The position numbers were made by a program, and so were the translations under genes. 64,000 bases of DNA from positions 155,493 to 219,492 of the forward strand of contig SZZY01000007.1 in assembly GCA_009830035.1 (NCBI GenBank), given 5' to 3'. Below, piece by piece: positions 39,933-51,130 of this stretch. The DNA is from Pantoea sp. Eser. GTDB taxonomy: Bacteria > Pseudomonadota > Gammaproteobacteria > Enterobacterales > Enterobacteriaceae. Position 1 is the first letter of the stretch, and each line of letters begins with the position of its first letter. The notes beneath the pieces were generated by a model that was not told where the DNA came from, did no database searches, and was given only the letters and a program-made list of their open reading frames with translations.

Positions 39933-42203
39933 ATGACAATCCTCAACCATACCCTTGGTTTTCCGCGTGTTGGCCTGCGCCGCGAACTGAAAAAAGCCCA
40001 GGAAAGCTACTGGGCAGGTCACTGCAGCCAGCAGGAATTACTGGCGGTGGGCCGTGAGCTGCGTGCGCGTCACTGGCAACAACAGAAAGAAGCGGGAGTC
40101 GATCTGCTGCCGGTGGGTGACTTTGCCTGGTACGATCACGTGCTGACCACCAGCCTGATGCTGGGCAACGTGCCGGCGCGTCATCAGAATAAAGACGGTT
40201 CGGTTGATCTGGATACGCTGTTCCGTTTGGGTCGTGGCCGCGCGCCGACCGGCGAACCCGCGGCGGCGGCGGAAATGACCAAGTGGTTTAACACCAACTA
40301 TCACTACATGGTGCCTGAGTTTACGCTGGGCCAGACCTTCCGGCTGGCCTGGACCCAGTTGCTGGATGAAGTCGACGAGGCGCTGGCGCTGGGCCACAAC
40401 ATCAAGCCTGTGTTGCTGGGGCCGGTAACTTATCTGTGGCTGGGTAAGGTCAAAGGGGAACCGTTTGACCGTCTGTCGCTGCTGAAAGCGATCCTGCCGG
40501 TTTACCAGCAGGTGCTGGCCGAGCTGGCAAAACGCGATATCGAATGGGTGCAGATTGATGAACCTGCACTGGCGCTGGAGCTGCCGCAGGCGTGGCGTGA
40601 GGCGTTTAAGCCCGCCTACGATGCGCTGCAGGGACAGAGCAAACTGCTGCTCACCACCTATTTCGACAGTATCGGTCAGAACATTGAGATGATTCGTCAG
40701 CTGCCGGTGCAGGGGCTGCATGTCGATCTGGTGCATGGCCGGGATGATATTCAGCAACTGAATCAGCAATTGCCGGCCAGCTGGCTGCTGTCGCTGGGGG
40801 TGATCAACGGGCGTAACGTCTGGCGCGCCGATCTGAGCCGCTGGTTTGAGCGCCTGCAGCCGCTGATCGCGCAGCGCGCGCAACTGTGGATCGGCTCCTC
40901 CTGCTCGCTGCTGCACAGCCCTATCGATCTGAGCGTTGAGAGCCGGCTGGATGAGGAAGTAAAAAGCTGGTTCGCCTTCGCGTTGCAGAAATGCACCGAA
41001 CTTTCGCTGCTGACCCAGGCGCTCAACCACAACGATGCCGCGTCACTAGAGGCCTGGAGCGCGCCGGTTCGCGCCCGTGCTCACTCCAGCCGCGTACATA
41101 ACGCCGCGGTCGCCCAGCGCCTGCAGGCCATCACGCCGCAGGACAGCGAACGTCACAGCTGCTACAGCGAGCGGGCGAAGGCGCAGCGTCAGCGCTTTAA
41201 TCTGCCCGCCTGGCCGACCACCACCATCGGCTCTTTCCCACAAACCCCGGAGATTCGCGGCCTGCGCCTCGATTTCAAACAGGGTCGCCTCGACAGCAAT
41301 CACTACCGCACCGGCATCGCTGAACACATCAAACAGGCGATTACTGAGCAGGAGCGGCTGGGGCTGGATGTGCTGGTGCACGGCGAAGCGGAACGTAACG
41401 ACATGGTTGAATACTTCGGCGAGCATCTGGATGGCTTTGTCTTCACCCAGAACGGCTGGGTACAGAGCTATGGCTCACGCTACGTGAAGCCGCCGGTGAT
41501 TATCGGCGACGTCAGCCGGCCGGAAGCAATTACAGTTGAGTGGGCGAAGTATGCCCAGTCGCTGACGGACAAACCGGTGAAAGGGATGCTGACCGGTCCG
41601 GTGACCATTCTCTGCTGGTCATTCCCGCGTGAAGATGTGTCACGTGAAACCATCGCAAAACAGATTGCACTGGCGCTGCGTGATGAAGTGTCCGATCTGG
41701 AAAAAGCCGGCATTGGCATTATTCAGATTGATGAACCGGCGCTGCGCGAAGGGCTGCCGCTGCATCAGTCCGACTGGGCTGACTATCTGAACTGGGCAGT
41801 CGAGGCGTTCCGCCTGAATGCCGCTGTGGCGCAGGATGACACCCAGATCCACACCCATATGTGTTACTGCGAGTTTAACGACATCATGGATTCTATCGCT
41901 GCGCTGGATGCCGATGTGATTACTATTGAAACCTCGCGCTCTGACATGGAGCTGCTGTCATCGTTTGAACACTTTGACTATCCGAATGAGATTGGCCCGG
42001 GCGTCTACGACATTCACTCGCCTAACGTACCGGACGTCGAGTGGATTGAAGCGCTGTTACTGAAAGCGGCGAAGCGTATTCCGCCGCAACGGCTGTGGGT
42101 GAATCCGGACTGCGGGCTGAAAACTCGTGGCTGGACCGAAACGCGGCAGGCGCTGGCGAACATGGTCACTGCGGCAAAAAACCTGCGGGCTAAAACGGCG
42201 TAA
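39933..42203 (+). CDS. metE: Cobalamin-independent methionine synthase
   Basis: MetE transfers a methyl group from 5-methyltetrahydropteroyl-triglutamate to homocysteine without B12. The 756-residue protein (E. coli 753) begins [20 protein letters not shown]. The C-terminal catalytic barrel has the zinc ligands in [12 protein letters not shown] (His, Cys), E in [14 protein letters not shown] and C in [13 protein letters not shown]. It is complete over 2.3 kb, and a factor-independent terminator follows. Confidence 0.97.
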   Translation: MTILNHTLGFPRVGLRRELKKAQESYWAGHCSQQELLAVGRELRARHWQQQKEAGVDLLPVGDFAWYDHVLTTSLMLGNVPARHQNKDGSVDLDTLFRLGRGRAPTGEPAAAAEMTKWFNTNYHYMVPEFTLGQTFRLAWTQLLDEVDEALALGHNIKPVLLGPVTYLWLGKVKGEPFDRLSLLKAILPVYQQVLAELAKRDIEWVQIDEPALALELPQAWREAFKPAYDALQGQSKLLLTTYFDSIGQNIEMIRQLPVQGLHVDLVHGRDDIQQLNQQLPASWLLSLGVINGRNVWRADLSRWFERLQPLIAQRAQLWIGSSCSLLHSPIDLSVESRLDEEVKSWFAFALQKCTELSLLTQALNHNDAASLEAWSAPVRARAHSSRVHNAAVAQRLQAITPQDSERHSCYSERAKAQRQRFNLPAWPTTTIGSFPQTPEIRGLRLDFKQGRLDSNHYRTGIAEHIKQAITEQERLGLDVLVHGEAERNDMVEYFGEHLDGFVFTQNGWVQSYGSRYVKPPVIIGDVSRPEAITVEWAKYAQSLTDKPVKGMLTGPVTILCWSFPREDVSRETIAKQIALALRDEVSDLEKAGIGIIQIDEPALREGLPLHQSDWADYLNWAVEAFRLNAAVAQDDTQIHTHMCYCEFNDIMDSIAALDADVITIETSRSDMELLSSFEHFDYPNEIGPGVYDIHSPNVPDVEWIEALLLKAAKRIPPQRLWVNPDCGLKTRGWTETRQALANMVTAAKNLRAKTA

Positions 42204-42234
42204 ACGGTCGACTGGCGGGGAATGAGAAATAACT

Positions 42235-42258
42235 GGGGCGCGCAGGCGCCCCTTTTTT
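42235..42258 (+). terminator. Terminator after metE
   Basis: GGGGCGC, GCA(G), GCGCCCC then six T, about 30 bases after the metE stop and facing the 3' end of dlhH. Confidence 0.85.
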
Positions 42259-42261
42259 CGC

Positions 42262-43105
42262 TTACTGTGAGGCTACGCCATACTGCCTGAACCAGGCCAG
42301 CATCCGCGCCCAGCCATCGCTGGCTGATTCGGCATGATAGCTCGGACGGGTAGCCAGCATTAAACGCATGTCCGGCTTCGGGATAGACGATGATTTCCGC
42401 GGTGGCATTGGCGGCGTGCAGTGCCTGACGCATCTGCTCAACGCTCTCCAGCGGAATGCCCTCATCCTGACCGCCGTATAAGCCTAATACCGGGGCGCTG
42501 AGATCGACGGCGACATCAATGGGGTGCTTCTGCTGCTTCATGGTCCGATCGCCGGTCAGTCGTCCATACCAGGTGACTGCGGCACGCAGCTGTGGATTGT
42601 GCGCCGCATAGAGCCAGCTGATGCGGCCGCCCCAGCAGAAACCGGTAATGCCCATCCGCCGTATATCCCCACCGTTACGTGCTGCCCAGTTGGCGGCATG
42701 ATCAAGGTCAGACAGCACCTGGCTGTCGGGCACCTTACTCACCAGCTCGCTGAATAGCGTCGGAATATCGTGGTAATCGTTGGGATCGCCTTCACGGAAG
42801 TAGAGTTCCGGAGCGATGGCCAGATAGCCTTCCAGCGCCAGCCGGCGGCAGATATCACGGATGTGCTCATGCACCCCGAAAATTTCCTGTACCACCAGCA
42901 CCACCAGCACCACCGGCAGCTGGCCCTCTGCCGATTTCGGTCGGGCAAAAAACTCGGGCATGTTTTCGCCTTGGCTTGGCACTGAGGTCTCACCCGACTG
43001 AATCGCCGGGCTGTCGGTAATAATGGTGGTGGAGGCGGTCGGCTTAACGGCAGGCGCAAAGGTCCCTGCCGCAGCTTTTTGTGTCATATTATCAATGGTT
43101 TTCAT
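42262..43105 (-). pseudogene. dlhH: Frameshifted dienelactone hydrolase family protein
   Basis: DlhH (YsgA) is an alpha/beta hydrolase of the dienelactone hydrolase family. ATG 43105, behind GGAGAG, opens the frame; NMPEFFARPK, QEIFGVHEHIRDICRRLALE, GITGFCWGGRISWLYA (Cys nucleophile) and GHAFNAGY are present. One extra C in a CCC run near 42353 shifts the frame just after the catalytic His; the true end ([20 protein letters not shown], stop at 42262) follows in another frame. A tandem 9-base duplication near 42900 gives VVLVVLVV in place of VVLVV. Confidence 0.9.
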
Positions 43106-43280
43106 TATTCTCTCCGTGCAAGCAATTGCGCAATCACGTAACTATAGCCTGGCCGGAAACGGTGCGAGCCAGACGTCGGGTAACAGGGTCAGCAGCGGAC
43201 AATATCACCCACCTCTTTAACACTGCGATGACCTCGACACAGCCCCGCCGATCGCAATGGCGGCGAACCTGATGTGATGT

Positions 43281-43375
43281 TTTGATAATCATCACATTGT
43301 TTTTAATGAAAAATGTAACTTTCATTTTCTTAAGTGAATATTGTCACATATTTATCGGGCGTGCTGACGTAGAGT
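43281..43375 (+). promoter_or_regulatory. udp promoter with two CRP sites
   Basis: Two CRP-like sites, TTTGA-TAATCA-TCACA (43281-43296) and AGTGA-ATATTG-TCACA (43333-43348, nine of ten), are 52 bases apart. A -10-like TAGAGT (43370-43375) places the nearer site at about -41.5, as in class II CRP/CytR promoters such as E. coli udp and deoP2. The remaining part of the 302-base spacer has nothing recognised. Confidence 0.65.
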
Positions 43376-43407
43376 GACGCGCTACCTTCCCTTAACAGGA
43401 GTCTGAA

Positions 43408-44137
43408 ATGACACAGTCTGACGTTTTCTATCTTGGCCTGACTAAAGCCGATCTGCAGGGCGCCACCCTAGCGATTGTGCCCGGCGATGAGGATGCCACG
43501 CATCTGGCCTCACACCGTGAATTTACCAGCTGGCTGGCAAAGCTTGACGGTAAGCCGGTAGTGGTCTGTTCAACCGGCATCGGCGGTCCTTCTACCTCGA
43601 TTGCGGTCGAGGAGCTGGCATAGCTTGGCGTGCGCACTTTCCTGCGCGTAGGCACCACTGGCGCTATCCAGCCACATATCAACGTTGGCGATGTGCTGGT
43701 GATTACCGGCTCCGTGCGCCTCGACGGTGCCAGCCTGCATTTCGCACCGATGGAGTTTCCGGCAGTGGCCGACTTTGCCTATACTACGGTGCTGGTGGCT
43801 GCGGCAGAAGCCTGTGGTGCAAAGACCCATATTGGCATTACCGCCTCTTCTGACACCTTCTACCCAGGTCAGGAACGCTACGATACCTTCTCTGGTCGGG
43901 TGGTGAATCGCTTCCAGGGATCGATGAAAGAGTGGCAGGATATGGGCGTACTCAACTATGAGATGGAATCCGCTACACATGTTAACCATGTGCGCCAGCC
44001 AGGGCCTGCGCGCCGGCATGGTGGCTGGTGTGATCGTTAACCTTACCCAGAAAGAGATACCGGATGCGGTGACGATGAAACAGACCGAAAGCGATGCGTT
44101 AAAAATTGTGGCAGAAGCGGCACGCCGCTTGTTATAA
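43408..44137 (+). pseudogene. udp: Broken uridine phosphorylase
   Basis: Udp cleaves uridine to uracil and ribose-1-phosphate. ATG 43408 starts [19 protein letters not shown] and the phosphate-binding part [15 protein letters not shown] is followed by an in-frame TAG (43621-43623) where CAG is expected. The frame then continues ([43 protein letters not shown]). One extra A near 43976 shifts it, so [20 protein letters not shown] and the end at 44137 lie in another frame. Two independent lesions make function unlikely. Confidence 0.92.
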
Positions 44138-44234
44138 CCCTCACAGCCAGGCAGCAGGTTAACGGGCCGCTATGAGGCCTGCCTGCTGCCGGATAACCCC
44201 GGCGCAGCCTTTCAACGGACTCTGAGAGTGCCCG

Positions 44235-45503
44235 ATGCGCAAAACTATTCCCGTTCGTCGTCCCGCCGTTAACCTGAATTCCGCCGCGCTCAATGCCCGT
44301 CTGGAGAGCAGTGCCGCCCATTTCCGTGCCGCCATGCAGCAGGGCGATTATGCGCAGGCCGCCCGCCATTGCGAAGAGGTGTTGCGTTATCAGCCTCACC
44401 AGATGCAGGTGCTGAGTGACTATGCGCTCTGCCTGATGCGTCTCGGCCAGCATCAAAAAGCGTACAAAACCTACCAGAAAATTTACCAGTCGCCACCGGC
44501 CGTGCGCGCCACCGCGTCAGAAACTTGGCTGGATGGCATGACCGAAGTGGCTGGCTGGCTGGATAAGCAGGATGAGGTGGCACGTTATGGCCTGGAATCG
44601 CTGATGCAGTCGGACGCCCGTTTTCGTCAGGGGCCGCGGGTTGCCTTTCCCGCTGTGCAGCCTGAGCCGATCGATCTCAGCCAGCCGCAGCAGAACGTGA
44701 TCGCTTTCAGACTGTATGGCGACCAGCCGCGCTACTGTGAAACCCTGATTAAAAACGTTGAGGTGGCGCCACAGCTCTTTCCCGGCTGGGTGTGTCGCAT
44801 ATATCTGGATGACAGCGTGCCGCAGCATGTCTGGCAACGGCTCGATCAGCCCCACGTTGAGCGGGTTGATATGTCGCAGGAAAAAAACCTGTTCCCGACG
44901 CTGTGGCGCTTTCTGGTGATAGACGATCCTGGCGTTAAACGCTTTATCGTGCGCGATGCCGACTCGCTGCTCTCCGAGCGCGAAGTGGCGGCGGTCAAAG
45001 CCTGGCTGGCATTGCCGTACTGGTTCCACCATATGCGCGACTACTTCTCCCACACCGAGTTACTGCTGGTGGGCATGTGGGGCGGCTGCCATGGCGTTTT
45101 CCAGCAGGTTGAACAGACGATGCGCGAGTTTATTGCGCAGTACCGTGGCAGCGAACGCTTTACCGATCAGTACTTCCTCAAGACGGCGCTGTGGCCAACG
45201 GTGCGTGAAAGCATTCTCAATCATGATGAGCTGTTTCATTTCCATCAGGCTCGGCCGTGGCCAGCGCATCCGCCGGTACGCTGGCAGATGCCGCGATTTC
45301 ACGTTGGCAGCAACGTGGGCTTTGCCAGCCTGACCGGACAATCCGCCGCCGCCGACGGCAGCCAGCAGGTGGTGGACATTCGCGCGGGCGGCAAAAGCTG
45401 GCAATATCCGGCTCAGGTGAAAAACGGCCAATGGCTGCTGCCGATGCCGTTCTTCCTGATTGAAGACTGGCAGGCCGGAAAGCTGACGGTAACCGTGCGG
45501 TAA
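44235..45503 (+). CDS. TPR-containing protein with [23 protein letters not shown] domain, function unknown
   Basis: A 422-residue protein without a counterpart in E. coli at this site. Residues about 25-90 form two TPR-like helical pairs (AAMQQGDYAQAARHCEEVLR, LGQHQKAYKTYQKIYQ). Residues about 155-330 resemble a glycosyltransferase: NVIAFRLYGDQPRYCE, GWVCRIYLDDSVP, then FIVRDADSLLSERE with a D-x-D motif, YWFHHMRDYFSH, GMWGGCHG and RFTDQYFLKTALWP. The C-terminus is beta-rich. No signal peptide or membrane helix is evident. It could modify a surface or host-facing glycan; no function is assigned. It is intact between broken udp and intact rmuC. Start at ATG 44235 is weakly supported. Confidence 0.75.
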   Translation: MRKTIPVRRPAVNLNSAALNARLESSAAHFRAAMQQGDYAQAARHCEEVLRYQPHQMQVLSDYALCLMRLGQHQKAYKTYQKIYQSPPAVRATASETWLDGMTEVAGWLDKQDEVARYGLESLMQSDARFRQGPRVAFPAVQPEPIDLSQPQQNVIAFRLYGDQPRYCETLIKNVEVAPQLFPGWVCRIYLDDSVPQHVWQRLDQPHVERVDMSQEKNLFPTLWRFLVIDDPGVKRFIVRDADSLLSEREVAAVKAWLALPYWFHHMRDYFSHTELLLVGMWGGCHGVFQQVEQTMREFIAQYRGSERFTDQYFLKTALWPTVRESILNHDELFHFHQARPWPAHPPVRWQMPRFHVGSNVGFASLTGQSAAADGSQQVVDIRAGGKSWQYPAQVKNGQWLLPMPFFLIEDWQAGKLTVTVR

Positions 45504-45588
45504 GTGATTGAGTGCGGGTAAATATATCTGGACATTCATACAGTGCGACTCTACCTTTTCCCTCAGCAGCTTGAGTCGCGGGGAAATC

Positions 45589-47088
45589 ATGGATCAGCAC
45601 ATCATTATCAGCGTCTGCCTGGCGCTCGCCGGCGCAGGGATTGGCTGGATGCTGGCACAGTTACGTGTCGGGCATCAGGCCGCCAGTTTCTTAACCGAGC
45701 GCCGCCTGCTGGAAGCGGCACAACAGCGCCAGCAGCAGCAGATTGAACAGCTTCAGCAGCAGGCGCAGCAGCGTGAGCAAGAACTGCGCCAGCTTCATGG
45801 TGCGCTGAGTGGTGCCAATGAACGTCTGCAACAGCTCGATTACTGGCGCAACGAGAGCGAACAGCTTAACCGGGAACTGCGCAACCAGCTGGAGGTCAAC
45901 AGCGCCCAAGAAGCGGAGCTGCGTGAGGTGACCATCCGTCTTGAAGAGACCCGCTTCGCCGCCGAAGAGAAGCAGCGTCTGCTGACCAACAGCGAGCAAC
46001 GCCTCAGCGCCCAGTTTGAAAACCTCGCCAACCGTATTTTCGAAAATAGCGGCCGCCGCGTCGATGAACAGAATCGCCAGAGCCTCGACAGCCTGATCGG
46101 CCCGCTGCGTGAACAGCTGGACGGTTTCCGTCGTCAGGTGCATGAGAGCTTTGGCGCGGAAGCGCGTGAACGGCACACCCTGACCCATGAAATACGTCAG
46201 TTACAGCAGCTTAATGCGCAAATGGCGCAGGAAGCACTCAACCTCACCAAAGCGCTGAAAGGCGACAATAAGATCCAGGGTAACTGGGGTGAAGTGGTTC
46301 TCAGCCGGGTGCTGGAAGCGTCCGGGCTGCGTGAAGGCTATGAGTATGAAACCCAGGTCAGCATTCAGTCGGAGCAGCAGGGCAGGATGCAGCCGGATGT
46401 GATTGTGCGTCTGCCGCAGGGCAAAGATGTGGTGGTGGACGCCAAAATGACGCTGGTCGCCTATGAGCGTTACTTCAATGCGGAAGATGAGGTTGAGCGT
46501 GAACAGGCGATTCAGGAACATGTCAGCGCGATGCGCAGCCATATTCGTCTGCTGGGGCGTAAAGATTATCAACAATTGCCCGGTTTACGCTCGCTTGATT
46601 ATGTGTTGATGTTTATTCCGGTCGAACCGGCTTTTTTGCTGGCGATCGATCGCCAGCCAGAGCTGATTGGCGAGGCGCTGCAGCAGAATATCATGCTGGT
46701 CAGTCCCACCACGTTGCTGGTGGCGCTGCGTACCATCAATAACCTGTGGCGTTACGAGCATCAAAGCCGCAATGCGCAGCGTATCGCCGACCGCGCCACC
46801 CGGCTGTATGATAAAATGCGGCTGTTCGTCGATGACATGAGCGGGATTGGTCACAGCCTGGATAAGGCGCAAATCAGCTACCGCGAGGCGATGAAAAAAC
46901 TGACCGAAGGGCGCGGCAACCTGATTGCGCAGACGGAAGGTTTCCGTGCGCTGGGGGTTGAAGTGAAACGGTCGATTAATCCTCAGCTGGTGGAGCGGGC
47001 GATGCCGAAAAATCCGGCTGATGAAGAGCAGGACGATGACGATGATGCGGATGACAGAGCCATGCGTGTGAGACGCCTCCACGAATAA
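45589..47088 (+). CDS. rmuC: DNA recombination protein RmuC
   Basis: RmuC limits inversions at short inverted repeats and has a restriction-endonuclease-like fold. ATG 45589 (behind GGGGAAATC) gives 499 residues: an N-terminal membrane-like helix, a long Gln-rich coiled coil (residues about 25-150), and the RmuC domain (GNWGEVVLSRVLEASGLREG, VVVDAKMTLVAYERYF). The end is very acidic (DEEQDDDDDADD). An in-frame upstream GTG at 45508 is not favoured. Confidence 0.93.
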   Translation: MDQHIIISVCLALAGAGIGWMLAQLRVGHQAASFLTERRLLEAAQQRQQQQIEQLQQQAQQREQELRQLHGALSGANERLQQLDYWRNESEQLNRELRNQLEVNSAQEAELREVTIRLEETRFAAEEKQRLLTNSEQRLSAQFENLANRIFENSGRRVDEQNRQSLDSLIGPLREQLDGFRRQVHESFGAEARERHTLTHEIRQLQQLNAQMAQEALNLTKALKGDNKIQGNWGEVVLSRVLEASGLREGYEYETQVSIQSEQQGRMQPDVIVRLPQGKDVVVDAKMTLVAYERYFNAEDEVEREQAIQEHVSAMRSHIRLLGRKDYQQLPGLRSLDYVLMFIPVEPAFLLAIDRQPELIGEALQQNIMLVSPTTLLVALRTINNLWRYEHQSRNAQRIADRATRLYDKMRLFVDDMSGIGHSLDKAQISYREAMKKLTEGRGNLIAQTEGFRALGVEVKRSINPQLVERAMPKNPADEEQDDDDDADDRAMRVRRLHE

Positions 47089-47163
47089 TATGGGCGCAGC
47101 GTGCCTGATTTCCGTGACTCTGATACACTTCGGGAAGTATTGTTTGTGGAGCAGGTAAAACCG

Positions 47164-47922
47164 ATGGCAGATGAATCACAGCAGGAAACCACCCATTTTG
47201 GCTTTCAGACGGTCGCCAAAAGCGAAAAAGCCGACAAAGTTGCGGATGTGTTTCACTCCGTAGCGGCAAAATATGACCTGATGAACGATTTGATGTCCTT
47301 TGGCGTCCATCGTGTCTGGAAGCGTTTTACCATTGACAGCAGCGGCGTACGTCGCGGTCAACGCGTGTTGGATCTGGCCGGCGGAACCGGCGATCTGACG
47401 GCTAAATTTTCTCGCCTGGTGGGCGAAACAGGTCAGGTGGTCCTGGCCGATATCAACAGTTCGATGCTGAAGATGGGCCGCGAAAAGCTGCGCAATCTCG
47501 GCGTGGTCGGCAACGTGAGATACGTGCAGGCTAACGCAGAGGCACTGCCGTTCCCGGATAACTACTTCGACTGCATCACCATCTCCTTCGGCTTACGCAA
47601 CGTAACGGAAAAAGAGAAGGCGCTGGCCTCAATGTTCAGTGTGCTGAAGCCGGGCGGACGGTTACTGGTACTGGAGTTCTCCAAACCGGTGATTGATCCG
47701 CTGAGCAAAGCCTATGACGCTTACTCGTTCCATATTCTGCCGCGTATCGGGCAGCTAGTGGCGCAGGACGCCGAGAGCTATCGCTATCTGGCCGAATCGA
47801 TCCGCATGCATCCCGATCAGGAAACGCTGAAAGCGATGATGAACGACGTCGGTTTTGAAAATACCACTTACTCCAATATGACCGGCGGCATTGTGGCCTT
47901 ACACCGTGGATTTAAGTTCTGA
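47164..47922 (+). CDS. ubiE: Ubiquinone/menaquinone C-methyltransferase UbiE
   Basis: UbiE methylates demethylmenaquinone and 2-octaprenyl-6-methoxybenzoquinol using SAM. The ATG at 47164 gives 252 residues beginning [22 protein letters not shown] motif I is [34 protein letters not shown] and [16 protein letters not shown] follow. It is the first gene of ubiE-ubiJ-ubiB. An upstream in-frame start at 47101 is less likely. Confidence 0.96.
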   Translation: MADESQQETTHFGFQTVAKSEKADKVADVFHSVAAKYDLMNDLMSFGVHRVWKRFTIDSSGVRRGQRVLDLAGGTGDLTAKFSRLVGETGQVVLADINSSMLKMGREKLRNLGVVGNVRYVQANAEALPFPDNYFDCITISFGLRNVTEKEKALASMFSVLKPGGRLLVLEFSKPVIDPLSKAYDAYSFHILPRIGQLVAQDAESYRYLAESIRMHPDQETLKAMMNDVGFENTTYSNMTGGIVALHRGFKF

Positions 47923-47933
47923 GTGAGATGGTG

Positions 47934-48539
47934 ATGAACCTAACGCCCTTGATTACCGCGGGCCTGGAAACAGCGCTGAACCGCATGTTGTATCGCGATC
48001 GCGGCCTGAAGGCGGCACGGCAGCGTCTGACCGGTAAGGTCCTGACGCTGCGTCTGAGCGAGTTTTCCCATCCGCTGGTGCTGGTGTTCAGTGAACAGCA
48101 GCTGGATGCGGTGGCTGACTGGCAGGAGACCAGCGACTGCACGGTGATTACTTCACTGAAAACCTTGCCGAAGCTGCGCGATCGCCAGCAACTGACGCCG
48201 CTGATTCGCAGCGGTGAGTTGCAGGTAGAAGGTGATTTACAGGTGGTGCAGCAGTTTTCTGCGCTGATGGACCTTGCCGAGCTGGATCCGGCGGAATACC
48301 TGGCGCCGTGGGTCGGAGATATTGCGGCACAGGGCATCAGTCAGGGCGCACAACGGGCCTTTCGACGGCTAAAAGGCGAAGTCGGGCGTCGGCAGGATTA
48401 CCTCGGTCAGGCACTGACCGAAGAGTGGCGTGTCGCGCCAGGCTCGCTCGAATTAGCCTGGTTTTCCGAGGAGGTCGACGCGATGGAACGTTCGCTTGAG
48501 GCGCTTAATGCGCGTCTGGCGCAGCTGGAGGCAAAATGA
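47934..48539 (+). CDS. ubiJ: Ubiquinone synthesis accessory factor UbiJ
   Basis: UbiJ binds lipids through an SCP2 domain and scaffolds the aerobic ubiquinone synthesis complex. From ATG 47934 it is 201 residues (E. coli 201). [31 protein letters not shown] and the C-terminal coiled coil ([18 protein letters not shown]) match. An ATG two codons upstream (47928) is possible. The stop overlaps the ubiB ATG. Confidence 0.93.
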   Translation: MNLTPLITAGLETALNRMLYRDRGLKAARQRLTGKVLTLRLSEFSHPLVLVFSEQQLDAVADWQETSDCTVITSLKTLPKLRDRQQLTPLIRSGELQVEGDLQVVQQFSALMDLAELDPAEYLAPWVGDIAAQGISQGAQRAFRRLKGEVGRRQDYLGQALTEEWRVAPGSLELAWFSEEVDAMERSLEALNARLAQLEAK

Positions 48540-50173
48540 GTTTTGGAGAGATCCGCCGCTTATATTTGATCATGAAGGTGTTTTTGACTTACGGCCTTGA
48601 TGAACTGATTCCCAACACGCGCCTTACCCTTCCGCTTCGTCTGTGGCGTCGCTGTATTTTCTGGTTACCCAACCTGCATCAGAATGAACCGACCGGCGCC
48701 CGCATGCGTATGGCGATGGAGCAGCTGGGGCCGGTATGGATTAAGTTCGGTCAGATGCTGTCGACCCGCCGTGACCTGTTCCCGCCGATGATCGCCGATC
48801 AGCTGGCCATTCTGCAGGACCGGGTTGCGCCGTTTGATGGCGTTAAAGCCAAAGCGCAGATCGAAGCCTCAATGGGCGCGCCGATTGAAACCTGGTTTGA
48901 TGATTTTGACATTAAGCCGCTGGCGTCCGCGTCGATTGCTCAGGTTCACACCGCAACGCTGAAGTCGACCGGCAAGAAAGTAGTAATCAAAGTCATTCGC
49001 CCGGATATTTTGCCTGTGATCAAAGCTGACATGAAGCTGATCTATCGCTTGGCGCGCTGGGTGCCGCGTTTACTGCCCGATGGTCGTCGTCTGCGCCCGG
49101 TTGAAGTGGTGCGCGACTACGAAAAGACCCTGCTTGATGAGCTGAACCTGTTACGCGAAGCCGCGAACGCCATTCAGTTACGCCGCAATTTTGAAGACAG
49201 CCGGATGCTGTATGTGCCGGAAGTCTATTCCGACTACTGCAGCGAAACCATGATGGTGATGGAGCGTATTTACGGCATTCCGATTTCGGACGTCGCCACG
49301 CTGGAGCGGCACGGGGTCAACATGAAGCTGCTGGCAGAGCGTGGGGTGCAGGTGTTCTTCACCCAAGTGTTCCGCGACAGTTTCTTCCATGCTGACATGC
49401 ATCCCGGCAATATTTTTGTCAGCTATGAGCATCCGGAAGATCCTCAATACATCGGCATCGACTGCGGTATTGTCGGCTCGCTCAACAAAGAAGATAAGCG
49501 CTATCTGGCTGAAAACTTTATCGCCTTCTTCAACCGCGACTATCGCAAGGTGGCAGAGCTGCACGTTGACTCTGGCTGGGTGCCACCCGATACCAACGTC
49601 GAAGACTTTGAATTTGCGATTCGCACCGTCTGTGAGCCGATTTTTGAAAAGCCGCTGGCTGAGATTTCTTTCGGTCACGTGCTGCTGAATCTGTTCAATA
49701 CCGCGCGTCGGTTTAATATGGAAGTCCAGCCGCAGCTGGTGCTGCTGCAAAAGACTCTGCTGTATGTGGAAGGTATCGGTCGTCAGCTCTATCCGCAGCT
49801 CGACCTATGGAAGACCGCCAAGCCGTTCCTTGAAGAGTGGATTAAAGATCAGGTCGGTCTGCCCGCCATCATTCGCGCGGTTAAAGAGAAAGCGCCGTTC
49901 TGGGCCGAAAAGTTACCGGAGCTGCCGGAACTGTTTTATGACAGTCTGCGCCAGCATAAACTTTTGCGGCACAGCGTTGACAAATTAGCGGGCGATCTCA
50001 ATGCGCAGCGTACCCGGCACCACCAGGCACGCTATCTGTTTGGCGTAGGCGCAACCTTGCTGCTCAGTGGCACGGCAGTCCTGCTTTCCCGACCGGACTG
50101 GGACCTGTTTCCGGCGGTGTTAATGGCAGCGGGCATCGTCTCATGGTTAATCGGCTGGCGTAAGACAAACTGA
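48536..50173 (+). CDS. ubiB: Protein kinase-like ubiquinone biosynthesis factor UbiB
   Basis: UbiB is an atypical kinase/ATPase of the ADCK family needed for ubiquinone synthesis. The 545-residue product has the signature KxGQ motif ([17 protein letters not shown]), [20 protein letters not shown], the [10 protein letters not shown] catalytic loop ([10 protein letters not shown]) and [10 protein letters not shown]. Two C-terminal membrane helices ([16 protein letters not shown] and [16 protein letters not shown]) anchor it. Intact. Confidence 0.96.
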   Translation: MSFGEIRRLYLIMKVFLTYGLDELIPNTRLTLPLRLWRRCIFWLPNLHQNEPTGARMRMAMEQLGPVWIKFGQMLSTRRDLFPPMIADQLAILQDRVAPFDGVKAKAQIEASMGAPIETWFDDFDIKPLASASIAQVHTATLKSTGKKVVIKVIRPDILPVIKADMKLIYRLARWVPRLLPDGRRLRPVEVVRDYEKTLLDELNLLREAANAIQLRRNFEDSRMLYVPEVYSDYCSETMMVMERIYGIPISDVATLERHGVNMKLLAERGVQVFFTQVFRDSFFHADMHPGNIFVSYEHPEDPQYIGIDCGIVGSLNKEDKRYLAENFIAFFNRDYRKVAELHVDSGWVPPDTNVEDFEFAIRTVCEPIFEKPLAEISFGHVLLNLFNTARRFNMEVQPQLVLLQKTLLYVEGIGRQLYPQLDLWKTAKPFLEEWIKDQVGLPAIIRAVKEKAPFWAEKLPELPELFYDSLRQHKLLRHSVDKLAGDLNAQRTRHHQARYLFGVGATLLLSGTAVLLSRPDWDLFPAVLMAAGIVSWLIGWRKTN

Positions 50174-50284
50174 TTGTCACTTCAGCCAAAAACACGGTAA
50201 TGTCACTGGCTAAGGCCCGGGTTGATAAGGGCGCTCTGTGGTGCATTACCCCATTGTTTTTCACAGAATATTAGAGGCTATCTC

Positions 50285-50539
50285 ATGGGCGGTATCAGTA
50301 TTTGGCAATTGTTAATTATTGCCGTGATTGTTGTACTTCTGTTCGGTACTAATAAATTACGCAATCTGGGTTCGGATTTGGGTTCCTCGATTCGTGGCTT
50401 CAAAAAAGCCATGGGCGATGAGGACGACAAAAAGGATCAACCGAAAGAGCAGGACGCTGACTTCAGCGCCAAAACGCTGGCGGATAAACAGCAAACTTCG
50501 GCTACCAAAGAAGAAATTAAGAACGACAAGCAGGTGTAA
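50285..50539 (+). CDS. tatA: Sec-independent translocase subunit TatA
   Basis: TatA polymerises to form the Tat translocation site. The ATG at 50285, after TTAGAGGC, gives 84 residues: membrane helix [20 protein letters not shown], the hinge [13 protein letters not shown] and amphipathic helix [14 protein letters not shown], then a charged tail. It is first in the tatABC set. Confidence 0.96.
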   Translation: MGGISIWQLLIIAVIVVLLFGTNKLRNLGSDLGSSIRGFKKAMGDEDDKKDQPKEQDADFSAKTLADKQQTSATKEEIKNDKQV

Positions 50540-50542
50540 ACC

Positions 50543-51130
50543 GTGTTCGACATTGGTTTTAGTGAACTGGTATTGGTGTTCGTTATCGGGCTGATTGTAC
50601 TCGGCCCACAACGTTTACCGGTTGCGGTGAAGACCGTGGTCGGCTGGATCAGGGCGATTCGTTCGCTGGCAGCCAATGTGCAAAACGAACTGGCGCAGGA
50701 GCTGAAACTGCAGGAGCTGCAGGACAGCCTGAAAAAGGTGGAAGAAGCGGGCCGCGGGACTCTGTCGCCGGAGCTGAAAGAGTCAATGGAAGAGCTGCGT
50801 AAAACTGCGGATTCAATGAAACGCTCGGTCAGTCAGAGCATCGACATTGAAAAAGAGGAAGACGAAGCCAACACCATTCACTCGCCACAGCACCGACCGG
50901 CGCAGCCTCTGGCGGACCAGCCGGAAGTGCGTCCGGCAGCTGACCATCAGGTCAGCGCCCCGGCCCAGGCGCCGTCGGTGGACACGGCATCAGCCGGACA
51001 GCCGGCAGCGACCGTAGCCAGCGCGCCAGCTCAGGCACCGGCCCGTGCTGACACGGCGCCAGCCAGCAAACCTGACGCCGCCGCTACGCGCACTTCCGCC
51101 TCTCCCTCTTCTGCAAGTGATGAACGATAA
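50543..51130 (+). CDS. tatB: Sec-independent translocase subunit TatB
   Basis: TatB with TatC forms the twin-arginine signal receptor. It begins at GTG 50543, four bases after the tatA stop, reading [20 protein letters not shown] then [20 protein letters not shown]. Conserved [19 protein letters not shown] follows. At 195 residues it is longer than E. coli TatB (171); the last 75 residues are Ala/Pro-rich low complexity. Confidence 0.95.
   Translation: MFDIGFSELVLVFVIGLIVLGPQRLPVAVKTVVGWIRAIRSLAANVQNELAQELKLQELQDSLKKVEEAGRGTLSPELKESMEELRKTADSMKRSVSQSIDIEKEEDEANTIHSPQHRPAQPLADQPEVRPAADHQVSAPAQAPSVDTASAGQPAATVASAPAQAPARADTAPASKPDAAATRTSASPSSASDER

Noticed and set aside
40038..41030. 330-codon open frame antisense to metE
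   Set aside because: Gln/Arg-rich composition typical of antisense of GC-rich genes; metE is intact on the other strand.
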